From contig CAJNAR010000144.1 of the NCBI GenBank assembly GCA_905220665.1, forward strand, positions 186,001 to 250,000: DNA of 64,000 bases, read 5' to 3'. Numbering within the stretch: position 1 is the first letter of the stretch; the number at the start of each line of letters is the position of its first letter. The notes under the pieces were generated by a model, which saw nothing but the letters and a program-made list of their open reading frames with translations, had not been told where the DNA came from and searched no databases. The DNA comes from Albugo candida. Taxonomy: Eukaryota > Oomycota > Peronosporomycetes > Albuginales > Albuginaceae. Below are positions 22,641-34,177 of the stretch, in pieces. Both the position numbers and the translations under genes were made by a program.

Positions 22641-23190
22641 AGAATTTCAATTTCAGTTAAAGATTGAAAATTTAATGCTGTGCCACAAAATCGTACATTG
22701 AGAATTGGGAGAATGGTCGATTTGGTGTGATTCTATTGTATGAATTTGTATTCACTGAAACCCATTTCTGTAAAAACGAGTCAGAAATGTGTTATAGGAA
22801 GAAAGACTCAGAACTGTGGTTCATTTTCTCTCTGTCGAGTAACATTACATATGTCGATGATACTTAACAGGAAACATGCGGTGTTAGAGGATAAAAATCA
22901 GACATTTCTTTGTTTTGACACATGCAAAGGACAATGTAGACACAACAGATGAAATGTATAGTGACTACCCAGTGAAGGCGCGCGCGACACTCTATACCGC
23001 AACCCATTAAGATCCCTCCCACAATTTAAACACTCATATACTCCAACGTCAACAGCGACGCAACATATCATCCTCTTCACTCACGTGACAGTTAACTGTT
23101 CTTCCAATGCGTCAAAATAGAAGGCTCCTTCAAACTGTCTGATGGAACTTTTTAATATCACAAAATGCGCCAAATTCAATTTGACTCGAA
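22641..23190. other. Intergenic, probably includes a missing 5' exon
   Basis: This region lies between two divergent genes. It should contain the signal-peptide exon of the membrane protein gene on the minus strand, but I could not place it convincingly. The remainder shows no recognisable gene or repeat. Confidence 0.35.
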
Positions 23191-24438
23191 ATGGAATACG
23201 TGAAACGATTCACAGGTGGAACACACCATCCGCCCGAAACACTCGGCAGTTTGGATCGCATGAAAGCGGTCACGTGGCAGGGCGGAAAGAAAATCGTTGT
23301 CGAAGACGTAAAACGTCCCAAATTGATCGATTCTCGCGATGCAATCGTACGTGTGCGTATGTGCTCTGTCGACGGAGCCTTCGCGTCTCAAATCGCTACA
23401 GGAGACGTTCCCCACATGGACAAGGGCCAAATTCTCGGTCGCGAGGCAGTTGGAATCATTGAGGAGCGCGGAAAAGATGTCATGAAGCTCTCCAGCGGCG
23501 ATCGCGTTGTCATCTCATTTGTGATCGCATGCGGCACTTGTTCCTACTGCAAGCGGGAAGAGTACAGCGGGTGTAATTGTACAAATGAATCCAAAGAGTT
23601 TGCGTCCAAGTACGGCGGATGGGCTCCAGCTGCAGTCTTTGGCGCTTCGAGAATGTTCAACAGCGTCCCAGGAACACAGGCGGAATTCGTACGAGTTCCA
23701 TTCGCCGATGTGAATTGCTGCAAGCTTCCAGACAACGTACCATTCGCGAAAGCGTTGTTAGTCGGAGATACGTTGACGACGGGATACTACGCAGCGGAAT
23801 TGAGCGCGTTGAAAGAGGGCGATACCGTTGTCATTTGGGGCATTGGACCTGTGGGCTTAATGGCGGCAGAATGGTGCAAATCGCGTGGCGCAAAAGATGT
23901 CATTTCGATTGACCACAACACGGATCGGCTGAAATTCGCATACGAAAAGTATAAATGCAAAGTATTGGATCGTGGAGATAAATCAACGACTCAGTTGCTT
24001 CACACTTTGGAAGGAATGCTTCCACCGGGAGGAGCTGATGTTGTGATCGATGCATGTGGCGCGTTATCGCCTCAAAGTTGGCTTTTGCAGATGGAGAAAA
24101 AGATGGGCATGGAGAAAGAGCAGAGTGATATTCTACGCGAATGTTTCACTGCAGTTCGAAAGTACGGAACGATTGTCATCATTGGCGAGTACTCTGGATT
24201 TGCAGATGAGTTTCCAATTGGCCATGTGATGATGAAACATTTGACGATCAAAGCGGGACGATGTCCGATTCAAAAGTATTGGGGACACGTTATGAACAGT
24301 ATCGCGAATGGAGAATTGGATCCCACTGAGCTGTTGACGCATCCAGTGGCATTTGACGAGCTTCCGGAAGCGTACACACTGGCCGCGAATCGTGAGGCAG
24401 GATGCATGAAGGCATACGCGAAATTTGAGACGCCGTAA
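23191..24438 (+). CDS. Alcohol-dehydrogenase-like protein lacking catalytic zinc ligands (paralogue 2)
   Basis: The 415-residue protein is collinear with the paralogue at 9952-11265. It keeps the structural zinc lobe (CGTCSYCKREEYSGC), the Rossmann loop (GIGPVGLMA) and the C-terminal substrate-domain block (IKAGRCPIQKYWGHVM). In the catalytic site, the paralogue's CSVCSGSD is CSVDGAFA and GHE is GRE, so the Cys, Asp and His normally around the catalytic zinc are all altered. This argues for loss of zinc-dependent catalysis, with possible NAD(P)-binding or zinc-independent reductase activity. The frame is intact over its whole length, so it is not a simple pseudogene. The start is the first ATG. 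Confidence 0.88.
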   Translation: MEYVKRFTGGTHHPPETLGSLDRMKAVTWQGGKKIVVEDVKRPKLIDSRDAIVRVRMCSVDGAFASQIATGDVPHMDKGQILGREAVGIIEERGKDVMKLSSGDRVVISFVIACGTCSYCKREEYSGCNCTNESKEFASKYGGWAPAAVFGASRMFNSVPGTQAEFVRVPFADVNCCKLPDNVPFAKALLVGDTLTTGYYAAELSALKEGDTVVIWGIGPVGLMAAEWCKSRGAKDVISIDHNTDRLKFAYEKYKCKVLDRGDKSTTQLLHTLEGMLPPGGADVVIDACGALSPQSWLLQMEKKMGMEKEQSDILRECFTAVRKYGTIVIIGEYSGFADEFPIGHVMMKHLTIKAGRCPIQKYWGHVMNSIANGELDPTELLTHPVAFDELPEAYTLAANREAGCMKAYAKFETP

Positions 24439-24567
24439 GAAAGAATGAAATAAATGGTTTTGATTGTGTTGAGCCCGAGAGCTGACTTTTCTTTAATTCT
24501 TTGGCTACAAGAGAGAAAGCATTTAGTAAATGTACGCACAGCGTACCGGCGACATCCAACGATTCGA

Positions 24568-27540
24568 TTAGGCGATGACGCGTTTCTGCTTTGCGTCTTC
24601 GGCTCCACGCTGCACAGAAGTGATTCGATCGCCCAAACTCAATGCGATCCCTTGCGTCTTACTACGAATACGAATGTAACCACTGATTCGCCCTTTGTCG
24701 TGCTTTTCCACACTCAAATTCACAAGCGCACATTCACCGAAAACACTTTTCGCATACAAATTCGCAGCGAGGAAATTGGTGTCGGCGCCGAGCGTTGCGG
24801 TTGGTGTCATACATCGCATATTGGTCTTCTCCATAATGTGCTGCAAAAAGCCAAAAACACTTGTGATTTCTGTGTTGACAGCCACTTTATTCTCCCATTC
24901 GAATTCCGCCCACATTGATCGAAAGTCGGCATCACTGCATGAAGCTGGCGAGATGTAGTCCATGATATCGAGATGGATTTCATTCAAATTGACGTACGTC
25001 TTCTCTGCGCCCGAAGTCGAATCATACACAATTGTGCCAAAAATGTGACTTGTTTCGGTAGATGACACTTTGATGTTGGCGTAAATTGTTCGTTGATCCA
25101 AAGGTCCGATCGTTTGAGGCTGTGGACGTTCGACAATCTTCAAATCGCCAATGGTGGATAGCTCCACAGTCAAATTGTTGAGTGTCTGTGGAAGGCGATT
25201 GATGACTAGAATCTCCAATACAATATCGTAATCATGAACTGTGAGATACGCTTCCGCATACACCGAGTCGGCAAACCCAGTTAGCTGATGCACATGACGT
25301 AATTTTCCGCTGTATTCGTTTGATCCGTGTTGACCCACCGCTCGACTGATATCGGCACCATCGTCAATGTCAATGTCCGTTGAGCCGAGAGCTTTTTTAC
25401 CTCTTAATTGTCGAAAACTGATCAGATCGTCAATGTGAATAAGCGGTTCTTCTGGTTTCTCTTTCTCCAATTCGTTTGCTTTCTGAATTTTGAGCAGCTC
25501 GCGATACGAAGTCCGGCAGAATTCTGTCATGATGTCGTGAGTGGTTTCGAGTGCCGCTGGATCGAGTAGGATGCGTATTCCAATGTGTATACGTCGTTTG
25601 GAGTCCTCATCCATTTCGTGTTTTGTTTCTTTGCTTTCTCCGTACAGAATGATTGCACACATATATTTGATTGCTTGGATGACCAGGCTTTTGACGGGAT
25701 CTGAAGCTGCGGCAGTCTTGTAGTTCCCACCCATGGCACGCAAACAAAGCTTGGTCAATGTGGCTCCAATAGCAGCACCGAGAAAAAAGTCGCCATTAAG
25801 TACCAATTTGCGTAAACCAGCAAGTTGATCGTCTTCGGAAGTACTGAGGTCTCGTATCTTTCCGTGAGAATAACTGCTTTTTGATGTTTTCGAGTATGAT
25901 GTCTCAGTGGCATACGTACCGTCCGCAAGAACAACACTTTTTGTCACAGATTTGACTTGATCCGCTAGATTTGCTTCTTCCATCGTTTCGGAAGTGACCG
26001 CTTTGGTCGTAAGTGCGGTCAAAGGTAATGGTCCAATTGCCTCAAAGATTGTTTTGGCGGCTTCGTAAATTGACGTATCGTTTTCAGAAGAGGACGTTGG
26101 ATCCAATTCTGTGGAGTATTCGCCCAATATCCAAAGTGCCACACGATACACTTTAGCGAGTTGAATATCGGCAAACGATAAAAGCAGCTTTTGCAATACA
26201 CTTGATCGCATTTCGGGATACGATTCGCACATAGCACGGACAAATAGAATCACATCCATAGCTCCGTCCGTGTTCAGAAATTCCATCAACAAATGAACGA
26301 CATGTTTCGCAACATCTGGGAACTTGACGCAACACGAATGGATTGCTTGTATCAGTAAATGACGGTACTCGCTTGCTTTTTCCATCGACGTGTCTTGCGT
26401 CTTGACTACTTCTCGTTTCAGCTGAGTGACCACTTCTTCAATATTTCGCATCGAAACCAAATCCATCGCAATTTCCAGCACTTTCTTACAGATATCCAAA
26501 CTTGGAGTTGCTAATGCTCTCATGATATCCATCATTATTTCTTGCAGGACTTTGAAGTGATACTTTTTCAGATCACTTAATCGATCCAAGACGATCAGTT
26601 TGACATTGTTATCGCTTTGACTGTTCAGTAAACCAGCGTACGTTTTAGCAGCCGCTCGAACTGCTGTTGGGGCTGATGAGAGCGTGATGAGCGTCCAAGC
26701 TGCTTCATAACTGACAGCAGGCGATGATGAATTCAGTAGCTGAAAAATGCAGCGTATAAATCGTGCTTTTTGTGCAGGATCTTGACGACACACTTTCCTT
26801 GTCATCTCTAATATAATCAGAGAGAATCCATCTCCGAATTTCCCAACTTGATCCACTGTATTCATGAAATAGCTCACCGCGACATCTTGAGAGCAATCGA
26901 AAAGCATGAGGAAAGCATTACGTCGCGCTGTCATATCACTTTCCGTTGTAATCAGTTTCGCAATCAGTTCAGGTGCATCTGGAATCAAACTATCTCCAAA
27001 CGATTTGTAGACAGCATATACGGTCATCACGGCATTCCGACGTACATAGGCATGCCGATGTTCCAGATTCGCTTTGATTGCATCTTTCAGCGGCTCCAAC
27101 AGTTCGCGCTCTTTTACTTTGCATAAAAACCGAAGCATTGAACCCCGAATGTATTCATTTGGGTGATTCAAATCATTGAGCAACGCATTACAGACCAAAA
27201 TCATCTCAGGTAGTAGTCTGGGTGTGGACTTCGCATCGTTCGAGTTCCCCGCTTCGTACTTTGGAGCGATCTCCCAGTAAATCATAAGTAATTTCTTCAA
27301 AGTGTGATCATTCTGCGTTGAGCAGTACCGTATCATGTGCATGAGAACTTTTGAGAACTTTTCACCATTCAAAAGACCGAATATGGCGTTTTTGATCGCT
27401 TTAATCTTTAGCTCCATTTTGGGGGATTCTAAACCTTTTAAAATCTCATCCTGCGTGATGGAAATGGCGTTTTTTTCGTTTTTCACATTTTGCTGTAAGA
27501 GAATCGTACAATAGCGCTCATTTCCGACGCTCGTTTGCAT
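24568..27540 (-). CDS. Coatomer subunit beta (beta-COP)
   Basis: A complete intronless 990-residue beta-COP. The N-terminal adaptin-type HEAT region has KLLMIYWEI, MILVCNALLNDLNHPNEYIRGS, LEHRHAYVRRNAV, ARFIRCIFQLLNSSSPAVSYEAAWTL and SDNNVKLIVLDRL. The middle has ALWILGEYS and LDGTYATET-like sequence, and the C-terminal coatomer beta domain has LTGFADSVYAEAYLTVHDYDIVL, DIMDYISPA and RSMWAEFEWENKV. It ends with SKTQGIALSLGDRI, matching the family end. Beta-COP is part of the COPI F-subcomplex that coats Golgi-to-ER vesicles. The ATG at 27540 was chosen because upstream codons in the frame lack ATG and the family begins here. Confidence 0.96.
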   Translation of the reverse strand: MQTSVGNERYCTILLQQNVKNEKNAISITQDEILKGLESPKMELKIKAIKNAIFGLLNGEKFSKVLMHMIRYCSTQNDHTLKKLLMIYWEIAPKYEAGNSNDAKSTPRLLPEMILVCNALLNDLNHPNEYIRGSMLRFLCKVKERELLEPLKDAIKANLEHRHAYVRRNAVMTVYAVYKSFGDSLIPDAPELIAKLITTESDMTARRNAFLMLFDCSQDVAVSYFMNTVDQVGKFGDGFSLIILEMTRKVCRQDPAQKARFIRCIFQLLNSSSPAVSYEAAWTLITLSSAPTAVRAAAKTYAGLLNSQSDNNVKLIVLDRLSDLKKYHFKVLQEIMMDIMRALATPSLDICKKVLEIAMDLVSMRNIEEVVTQLKREVVKTQDTSMEKASEYRHLLIQAIHSCCVKFPDVAKHVVHLLMEFLNTDGAMDVILFVRAMCESYPEMRSSVLQKLLLSFADIQLAKVYRVALWILGEYSTELDPTSSSENDTSIYEAAKTIFEAIGPLPLTALTTKAVTSETMEEANLADQVKSVTKSVVLADGTYATETSYSKTSKSSYSHGKIRDLSTSEDDQLAGLRKLVLNGDFFLGAAIGATLTKLCLRAMGGNYKTAAASDPVKSLVIQAIKYMCAIILYGESKETKHEMDEDSKRRIHIGIRILLDPAALETTHDIMTEFCRTSYRELLKIQKANELEKEKPEEPLIHIDDLISFRQLRGKKALGSTDIDIDDGADISRAVGQHGSNEYSGKLRHVHQLTGFADSVYAEAYLTVHDYDIVLEILVINRLPQTLNNLTVELSTIGDLKIVERPQPQTIGPLDQRTIYANIKVSSTETSHIFGTIVYDSTSGAEKTYVNLNEIHLDIMDYISPASCSDADFRSMWAEFEWENKVAVNTEITSVFGFLQHIMEKTNMRCMTPTATLGADTNFLAANLYAKSVFGECALVNLSVEKHDKGRISGYIRIRSKTQGIALSLGDRITSVQRGAEDAKQKRVIA

Positions 27541-27650
27541 TTCCCCTTTTATCAAACGACTTGCTTTCTTCGATGGAGCCGCCGCGCTACGTTTCCGATA
27601 ATCCAAAAATGATTTATTTTAAGCCAATAGTCATACACATCTGCTTTACT

Positions 27651-30600
27651 CTATAAATCGATCTCCTCTTTCAACTTATGTGATTGTGACATGGTTTTAT
27701 AGTATTCTTTTCGATGTTGAAGCCGAACATTTTGCTTCATCAAATCGGTCAGATGTTCGTTTAACAAGCGAACTTTATCACTGTCAGAATGCGCAATATG
27801 CCCCGCATCGCCACCATATGTCATATGTTGAATTCGTTCATGCACATTGTCTAAATCGTCTTTTTCCTGATATAAAGTCGTGACGGTTTCTTTTAATTGC
27901 AAATACTTTGCCTTCCAATTGGTTGAAGTTGCCTTTGTGTGTTTTGTATCGGTTATTTCTGCTATCTTTTCTTTGTAACTTTGTATTGTTCTAATCAAAA
28001 GAGAGCGCCAATCGGAGTGCAATGATTCGACATTCACTCCGGCATTTTGCGCTTCTTGACGGAGAATTTCGATCAAATCGTTCAGTTTCTGACACGAGAA
28101 TTCCTGCTTTTTGATGATTGTCATGAGATCGTGAGATTTCCGACGCATTTCCAACGTATCATTCTTACTAATATCCAATTCTTCCAACACCTTCAGCTTG
28201 TTTTCGTACATTTCGTCAAGCTTTTGTTCAAGAGTTTTACGAGAGGCTAGTAATTGGGAAATTTCTTGTTTTTGTTCGTCCAGAATTTGCAATTGAGCAT
28301 CGAAATTTGAAGCTTTCTCTTCGTACGCGTTTCGCCAATTGGCGACCAATTCTGAAAGATACGCATTCTCCTCCTGGAGTGGACCAAGCTGGATTTGGAT
28401 TTCATTCACGCACGATTCGCGTTGTTCATTCAGCATCTGTTGGAGTCGATCGATGGCGATTGTTTGGGTCTCAACCTGTTCATTCAGCAGATGCGCGTCA
28501 TACTCAACACGCTTCTTCTCAGCAGACAAAGAATTAAGCTCAAATTGGAGATTTTTGACTGTGAAAAAGACATCTTCATTTGGACTTTGTGTTTCGGATG
28601 ACGAGGATTCCGGTTCCGGACGATGAGATCTTATAAATTGAGTCATACCGGCATTACGACTGTACTGATGGTCAAAATTGTCTGCTTTCTGCTTATTTCG
28701 CTCGGACTGAAGCTCATCATATGCGTGGAGTAAATGGTTATATCGATCCAAGAGATCATCATATTTCGCATGGTGGAGATCGGACGAGCTCATCTGGAGT
28801 TGAGTTGAACTGGTCTGGCTTTGTTGATCATCTTGCTGCTTCTCGTACTCGATCACCTTTTGCGTTAGTAGATGCATCTGTTGGCGAGTTTGGCCAAGTT
28901 CGAGTTCCAGCTCTCGTTTTTCTGAAAGCAGGTTGTCGGCGAAATCGGATGATTTTTCATGCGAAATTGGTTTTGTCTGAATGTGATTTTGCTGGGGAAA
29001 TCCGTTCGTCTGAGGATTCCTGTCTTCATGCCGAGTTGCACTTTGACTCGCTCGATCAACAGATCCTTTACTCATATGTGGCTTGAGGATCAAGTTTTCT
29101 TGTGCTTCTTGCAATTCGGTGATTTCTTCCTCCATTTCAGCTTGTTTGGATGTTAAAATGCGTTTGCTATGCTCAAGTTCATCGATGCGCAGATACAGAC
29201 TTTTGACTGTTGCGTGATGCTCGTGATTGACTCGTTCGAGTACCTCTTGGTTTTCACGCTGAAGCTTTACCAATCTGTCAGAAAAATCTGTCGCAAGTGC
29301 GGACATCGCGTCATTCGCTTTATACAGTGAGGCATCGGCGTGCTCATTTTTTTGGATTTGCATTCGATCAACTTGAGCATTTTTTTCCAATTCCTCCACC
29401 TTACATTTCATCGTACCAAGCTGTCTCTTCAACGCTTCCTTCTCTTCCTGAAGCTTTTTCATGCTCAAGTTCTTTTGGTCGAATACTACTTCAGCGATTT
29501 GGTGAATTGGAAGCTCAAGTGTATCAGAACCCTCGCGCCTGAAGACTTCGACCATCTGCTTCAGGTGCTTTTCATGAGCACACGATACTCCCTCCAGACG
29601 TTCAATGATTTCTCGCGATTCCTGCCTTTCCAATTCTTTCTGCTCAAGCCGCATTTGGAGCACATTTACTTCATTGGAAAGCTTTGAATTCTCGTCCAAA
29701 GTCGACCTCAATTCACACTCATTTTTTTGTGCTGCTTCTTGTGCTTTCTGCTCAGCAGTTTGCCATTTCTCCTTCCAAAATTTGATTTGGTCGTCTCGCT
29801 CTCTGGTAGATGCTTCCCGTTCTTTGCGAAATCGATTTTCGATCTCATTGACGAGTTCCTTCATACTTTGAGTTTCTTTCTCCATGCGAAGATACTTATC
29901 CTCAAACATCTCTTCGGAGTGTCCTTTATCCTCTTTCTCTCTCTGTAAGCTTTCTTCCAGCTTCTGCAAATGTATCCTCAAGGCCGTATTTTCTTGTTGT
30001 TTCATCAGAGAAAGTTCTTCCTGACGCGTGTTCATATCTTCTATCCGCTTCATTAGTTCCTTATTGCGACATATCTCTTCTTCATACGATTTATTGAGAT
30101 TTTCCAGTTTTGTGTGTAGCTCACAAATTTTTGATTTTTGTGCCTCTTTTTCCATTTGATACATTTTCAACTGCTGACAATCGTATTTTCGCGATAAGAA
30201 CCACTGTTCACGTTCATTCTGCAGCTCTTTAATCACTCGTTGTGCCAATTCGACATCTCTTTGTGATTTTTCTAACTGTTCGGAGAGGTGAACTTGGCCC
30301 TTTTCCGCATCGATTTTAGCGTCTTCGATCGTATCGCACTGCAGTTGCAATGCGTCGTTATCTTTTTCCGCTTGAAGGATGGCATTCTCTTTCTCTTTAA
30401 GTAGCTGTCTGTAATCCTTTAGCTCTTCGTCTTGTGAGGATAATTTACGCATACATTCTCTCAACTCCCTTTCCATTGTCTTGTTTTGATTTCTTGTCAT
30501 ACGATATCGCTGTTCCCATTCTTGCTTCTGCACCTGCGAAGTCGCCAGTTGTAATTCGTGTTTGACCATCGACTAGAACGTATACATACAAATACAACTC

Positions 30601-30696
30601 AAAATGCCACGTGATAGAGTCACATACGTTTTGCATCCCATTCAAAATATCGAGTTGTGTGCCGAGCTCCGAGAGATTTAGATTGATTTCATCCAT
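27651..30696 (-). CDS. Long coiled-coil protein of unknown family
   Basis: Two exons (30628-30696, 27651-30572) separated by a 55-nt intron give 996 residues. Nearly the whole chain is predicted coiled coil: long runs rich in E, K, Q and L with heptad-like spacing, interrupted near residues 500-620 by a Ser/Gln/His-rich linker. It begins MDEINLNLSELGTQLDIL and ends KEYYKTMSQSHKLKEEIDL. The C-terminal 150 residues (from SCQKLNDLIEILRQEA) look less repetitive and may be the conserved part. Such proteins are often centrosomal, ciliary or Golgi tethers; nothing in the sequence decides. The stop is 44 bp upstream of the first frame codon of beta-COP, and an upstream small gene ends 31 bp before its start. 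Confidence 0.85.
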
Positions 30697-30727
30697 CTAG
30701 AATGGAATGTGAGACTTCGAAATTGAG

Positions 30728-31078
30728 TCATGGAGAGATGTAGTGCACCTTCCATCGATCCCAATGTCGTTTTTGCGATTGAATCACTTGACCAATTTCA
30801 CTCACTTTGGTCAAAATGTACGGCATTAAAGGGTGTTCCTTCAGATTGTCTTGCTATCACATTACGAGTTCAGATTGACAGAGATTGCAATTCTCTCAAT
30901 ACAGGAAATTACGTACCAGGAATTTACAGAATTCGGCATATTGTAAGACTTTATCCTCGATATCCGGTGGAAAAAAGCCTAGCGATTTAATTTTTTCAGA
31001 TAATTTCGAGTGAGAGATTATTCCTGCAGTGAATGGAGCACAACTGTAAATTTTGTAATTGTTTGCCCCAAAATACAT
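30728..31078 (-). CDS. Small helical protein of unknown function (two exons)
   Basis: Splicing 30917-31078 to 30728-30853 across a 63-nt GT-AG intron yields 95 codons. Around the junction the sequence reads EFCKFL then QDNLKEHPLMPYILTKVSEI, continuing to QKRHWDRWKVHYISP and a stop. The N-terminal part has SEKIKSLGFFPPDIEDKVLQ. The joined sequence is rich in helix formers and has no nonsense codon, which is unlikely for a random pair of exons, but I recognise no family. The 5' end is uncertain: MYFGANNYKIYSC may be preceded by another exon. It sits just upstream of the coiled-coil gene on the same strand. Confidence 0.5.
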
Positions 31079-31396
31079 TTATTCGTAGCAAGAGATTACT
31101 TTTTTCTAGCGTGTGATCGCCTGTGAAACAACTGCGTGTTTCCTCCTCTTTTGCTGATACGCGCTTATCAACTGGCAAATGGCACCTCTCCTCAGGGCGG
31201 TCATCGGTCTGTATGCATTCAGAGTACTATCCTCAGCATTTGGTTTCTAATAAGAGCGATAAAGTGACAAACCATAAATACAAAAGGCGATGCGATTCCA
31301 ACGAGCGAAGGATAACGCAATCCTAAATTGCGTTAAAACACCATATTGGGAATTCGAATCAGACAAAAATCGCGGACGGCAACACATTTCATCAAA
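31079..31396. other. Intergenic, nothing firm
   Basis: About 320 bp lie between the small helical protein gene and the DZIP1-like stop codon. Short frames exist on both strands but none has a domain or a good splice continuation. It may contain additional 5' sequence of the small gene. Confidence 0.3.
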
Positions 31397-34096
31397 CTAA
31401 TTTCCGCTATCCATAAACAACTTGGCTTCCTTGTAACTCCGCTTTTGTGCTTCCGTCTGCTTTTCGTATAGCGACGTCTTGACGTCGTCTTCGTACGCAT
31501 CTGCAAGCTGTGTGATTTCATCGATTTTTGATTTCTTCGTCTGGTCGGAAGAAACAGGAAAACGTGTTTCTTCTTTCGAAATCATAGTCTCCTTCTCCTT
31601 CGACTCATTAGAAAACTGTTCTTTGCTCATCAGACTATAAAGAAACCGCAGAGTGATTGCGTCATTAAATCCGTTCTCAGTGCAACTCGCTCTCAATTGG
31701 CGCAAAGCCCCGTCGACACGGCTTTGATCGAGCTTTCCAGTAATGTGTTGCACGCGATCTCCAACGTCACTTGGAGGCCGCTGTGGCTGATCATTAAAAG
31801 GGATCTCAGAGATTTTGGCTTCGAGCTGCTTTTCAATGCGATCACGCGCTCTATCCATCCAAACCGACTTCAATGTACCCGTCGGCGCACTATTTGAAGC
31901 ATAGGTTTCGAGTTGGCTTGGATTATCATTGGAATCGAGTTGATCTTTGGAATATTGGAGCAGTACCAATCGAATGCTGTGGAAAAGCTTCCTGTATTTC
32001 AGACACTTTTTGGCAAGGAAGCAGCGAATTGTGCATTGTATTCGTAAAGCCGCGTCGTTTTCTTCCATCAGATCTTTTACTTTGGCAAATTCGACTCGGA
32101 TTGAGCCGTTTAAATGAAATACGGCCGATTCATCGGATAACTTTACTTTGCTCTCTACATGGAATATATGGACATTCGCTGGATGGAGGCTCCACTGAGA
32201 ATTTCCATGTTTTCGTGATACAAGAGTAACGGCTTCAGCAATCTCATTTTGTAATGTATGCGCAGTGCTATCGGGTCTGACATCAATATTTATAGGCTTG
32301 TTCACAATATTTGAAAATCGAAATTGCTCGTTTATCTGTGAAGATGAGATTTCTAATGTCCACGAATGAGGCTGCTGCACCAATTCTTCTTGACGTATGA
32401 CTTCGTGTACGATCTCTTCTCGGGATATAGACGCTTGAAAGAGATCGATGGCTTCTGGGATTGTGATGGGTGAGGGATAATCCGTCACTTCTGGTTCTCG
32501 TATGATGGATGACTGATCACATTTCACTGCAAATGATATCTGATCATTCTCATTCAGACCTGGCTCGATCAAAGTTCCAAATCGTCGAGTTTCAAGTGTC
32601 ATCATTTGGGCCAAATCATTCACTTGCGTCGTATTACATTTTTGCATGCGTTTTCGGTCTCTCATCAGCTCTTTCCACAACTTCCGATTATCGAGCATTA
32701 CCTTTTCCATTGTGTCATGCTTTTCTCGTTGCATTTCTACTAATGTCTGCAAAACCGTCTCCAGCTGCCTATTCTCTGATGCTGAGTGAATTCGTTGATC
32801 TCCTTCATCGTCGCTTTGCAATTCACCTACAGAAGCAGTTTTGTGGCTCCCACAATGTGCTTTCAATAGATCCTGTTGCTGCGTTAGTAATTCATTTCTG
32901 AGCTGTTCTTTTTGGGAAACCATCGCTTGGTGAGTCTGACTCTGTTTAGCTTGCATCTGAAGCATCATCTCCTGCATTTGAGCCCAATACTGCTTCATTT
33001 CATATGTGATTGTTTCCTGCTGTTTCTCCATGGTCTTTATCTCTCGTTCTTTGCGGTCCGTCTCACTTTGAAAAAACTCCTGAAATTCACGTAGCTGTAA
33101 CGAGAGTTTCTGACTGTCTGGATTTTCCTTTACGGCACAATGACCTGGCCTTAAAGATGTAGATGATAGTCGTGGTTCTTCACTTAGATTTAGATTCTGT
33201 AGGTGATTCGATTCATTGTGTTTTCTTCGCTGATGAAGGTGCAGGTACTTTATCGAAACAAATAGCTTCCCACAAAGATCGCATCGGGCTGTGCCTACAA
33301 GCTTTACGACATAAGCAGATGAAATAAGAATAAATGATTCAATTATTACGCTTTTGATCTGTGCGATCACTCTTCGGATCCGTGCTGAGCCTTTCTTTCA
33401 GTAACATCGCTTCAAATGTTGCAATCGTTCGCTTTTTGTACCGGATATCATTCTGAAGCTTGGAGACTTGAGCCTTTAGAATATCATTCGATTCTTTCAG
33501 ATCTGTACACTGCAAAAGTAGTCGCTCACAGTGCTCTTCCTCATGAGTGCATTGCTGAAGTAATGATTCTTGCACGCTCAAAAGGTATTCCAGCATCAGC
33601 TGATGGAATATACTTTATCACTCATGCTAAGTCACTACTCTCATAATGTGTGCACCTGAGCAATTTGGAAAAGCTTGAGAAAGTAAGGATCTGAATATTG
33701 CTGGATGTCTTCTAAAGTCACGTCTGCAAATGTCAGGTTTTCTACATATTTCTGAAATGTTTGAGATCCAAAGCCGGGCAGAACATCCATACGAATTAAG
33801 TTTACCTGTAGAGTAGCAATATCAGTTGATGCGCGTATATGATCGATATCCAACTGAAAGAGACTTTGCGTATCAAGCTTTTGGTCGCGAGGACCGAAGC
33901 GGAAGCCTTTTGTGGTCTCCCAGAGAGTGGATGCTCCATGCACCTTATTATCGATTTTAGACGCACGGCTAGAAACTTGCGTGGAAGGAATCGTTTCACT
34001 GCGATACGGACGCTGGATATGAAAACGGCTACCTCGAAAAGGTATATCTTTGCTGTACACTTTGAAGTGCTCGAAAATACCTTTGTATTCGCTCAT
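31397..34096 (-). CDS. DZIP1-like zinc-finger protein with IQ motif
   Basis: Three exons (33656-34096, 33350-33599, 31397-33294) give 862 residues. The N-terminal domain (GFRFGPRDQKLDTQSLFQLDIDH.., DPYFLKLFQIAQ, LMLEYLLSVQESL) is the DZIP1 N-terminal region. After a short coiled coil a single C2H2 finger follows (CDLCGKLFVSIKYLHLHQRRKH). Long Gln/Glu coiled coils run on to about residue 430, and an IQ motif for calmodulin (ALRIQCTIRCFLAKK) lies in the second half. DZIP1/Iguana works at the basal body and transition zone of cilia; that fits an organism with flagellated zoospores. The gene is head-to-head with NDUFAF7, and its 5' third is duplicated as a pseudogene at 50910-51970. Confidence 0.88.
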
Positions 34097-34177
34097 TTTA
34101 AATCGCGTCGAAAGCTCAAAGACCTTTCATGATCGCATTGGTCTGAGTCTGATACTACGACTACTCTGAGTCTGCGA
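34097..34177. promoter_or_regulatory. Shared promoter region, DZIP1-like / NDUFAF7
   Basis: 81 bp separate the divergent ATGs. The interval is also recognisable in the decayed copy at about 51970-52061, where both flanking ATG codons are mutated (CAT to CAC on one side, ATG to ATA on the other). No particular element is assigned. Confidence 0.4.

Noticed and set aside
28307..29948. Several plus-strand frames of 60-120 codons within the coiled-coil gene
   Set aside because: They are antisense shadows of the long coiled-coil coding exon, rich in Ser/Phe as expected from reversed Glu/Lys codons.
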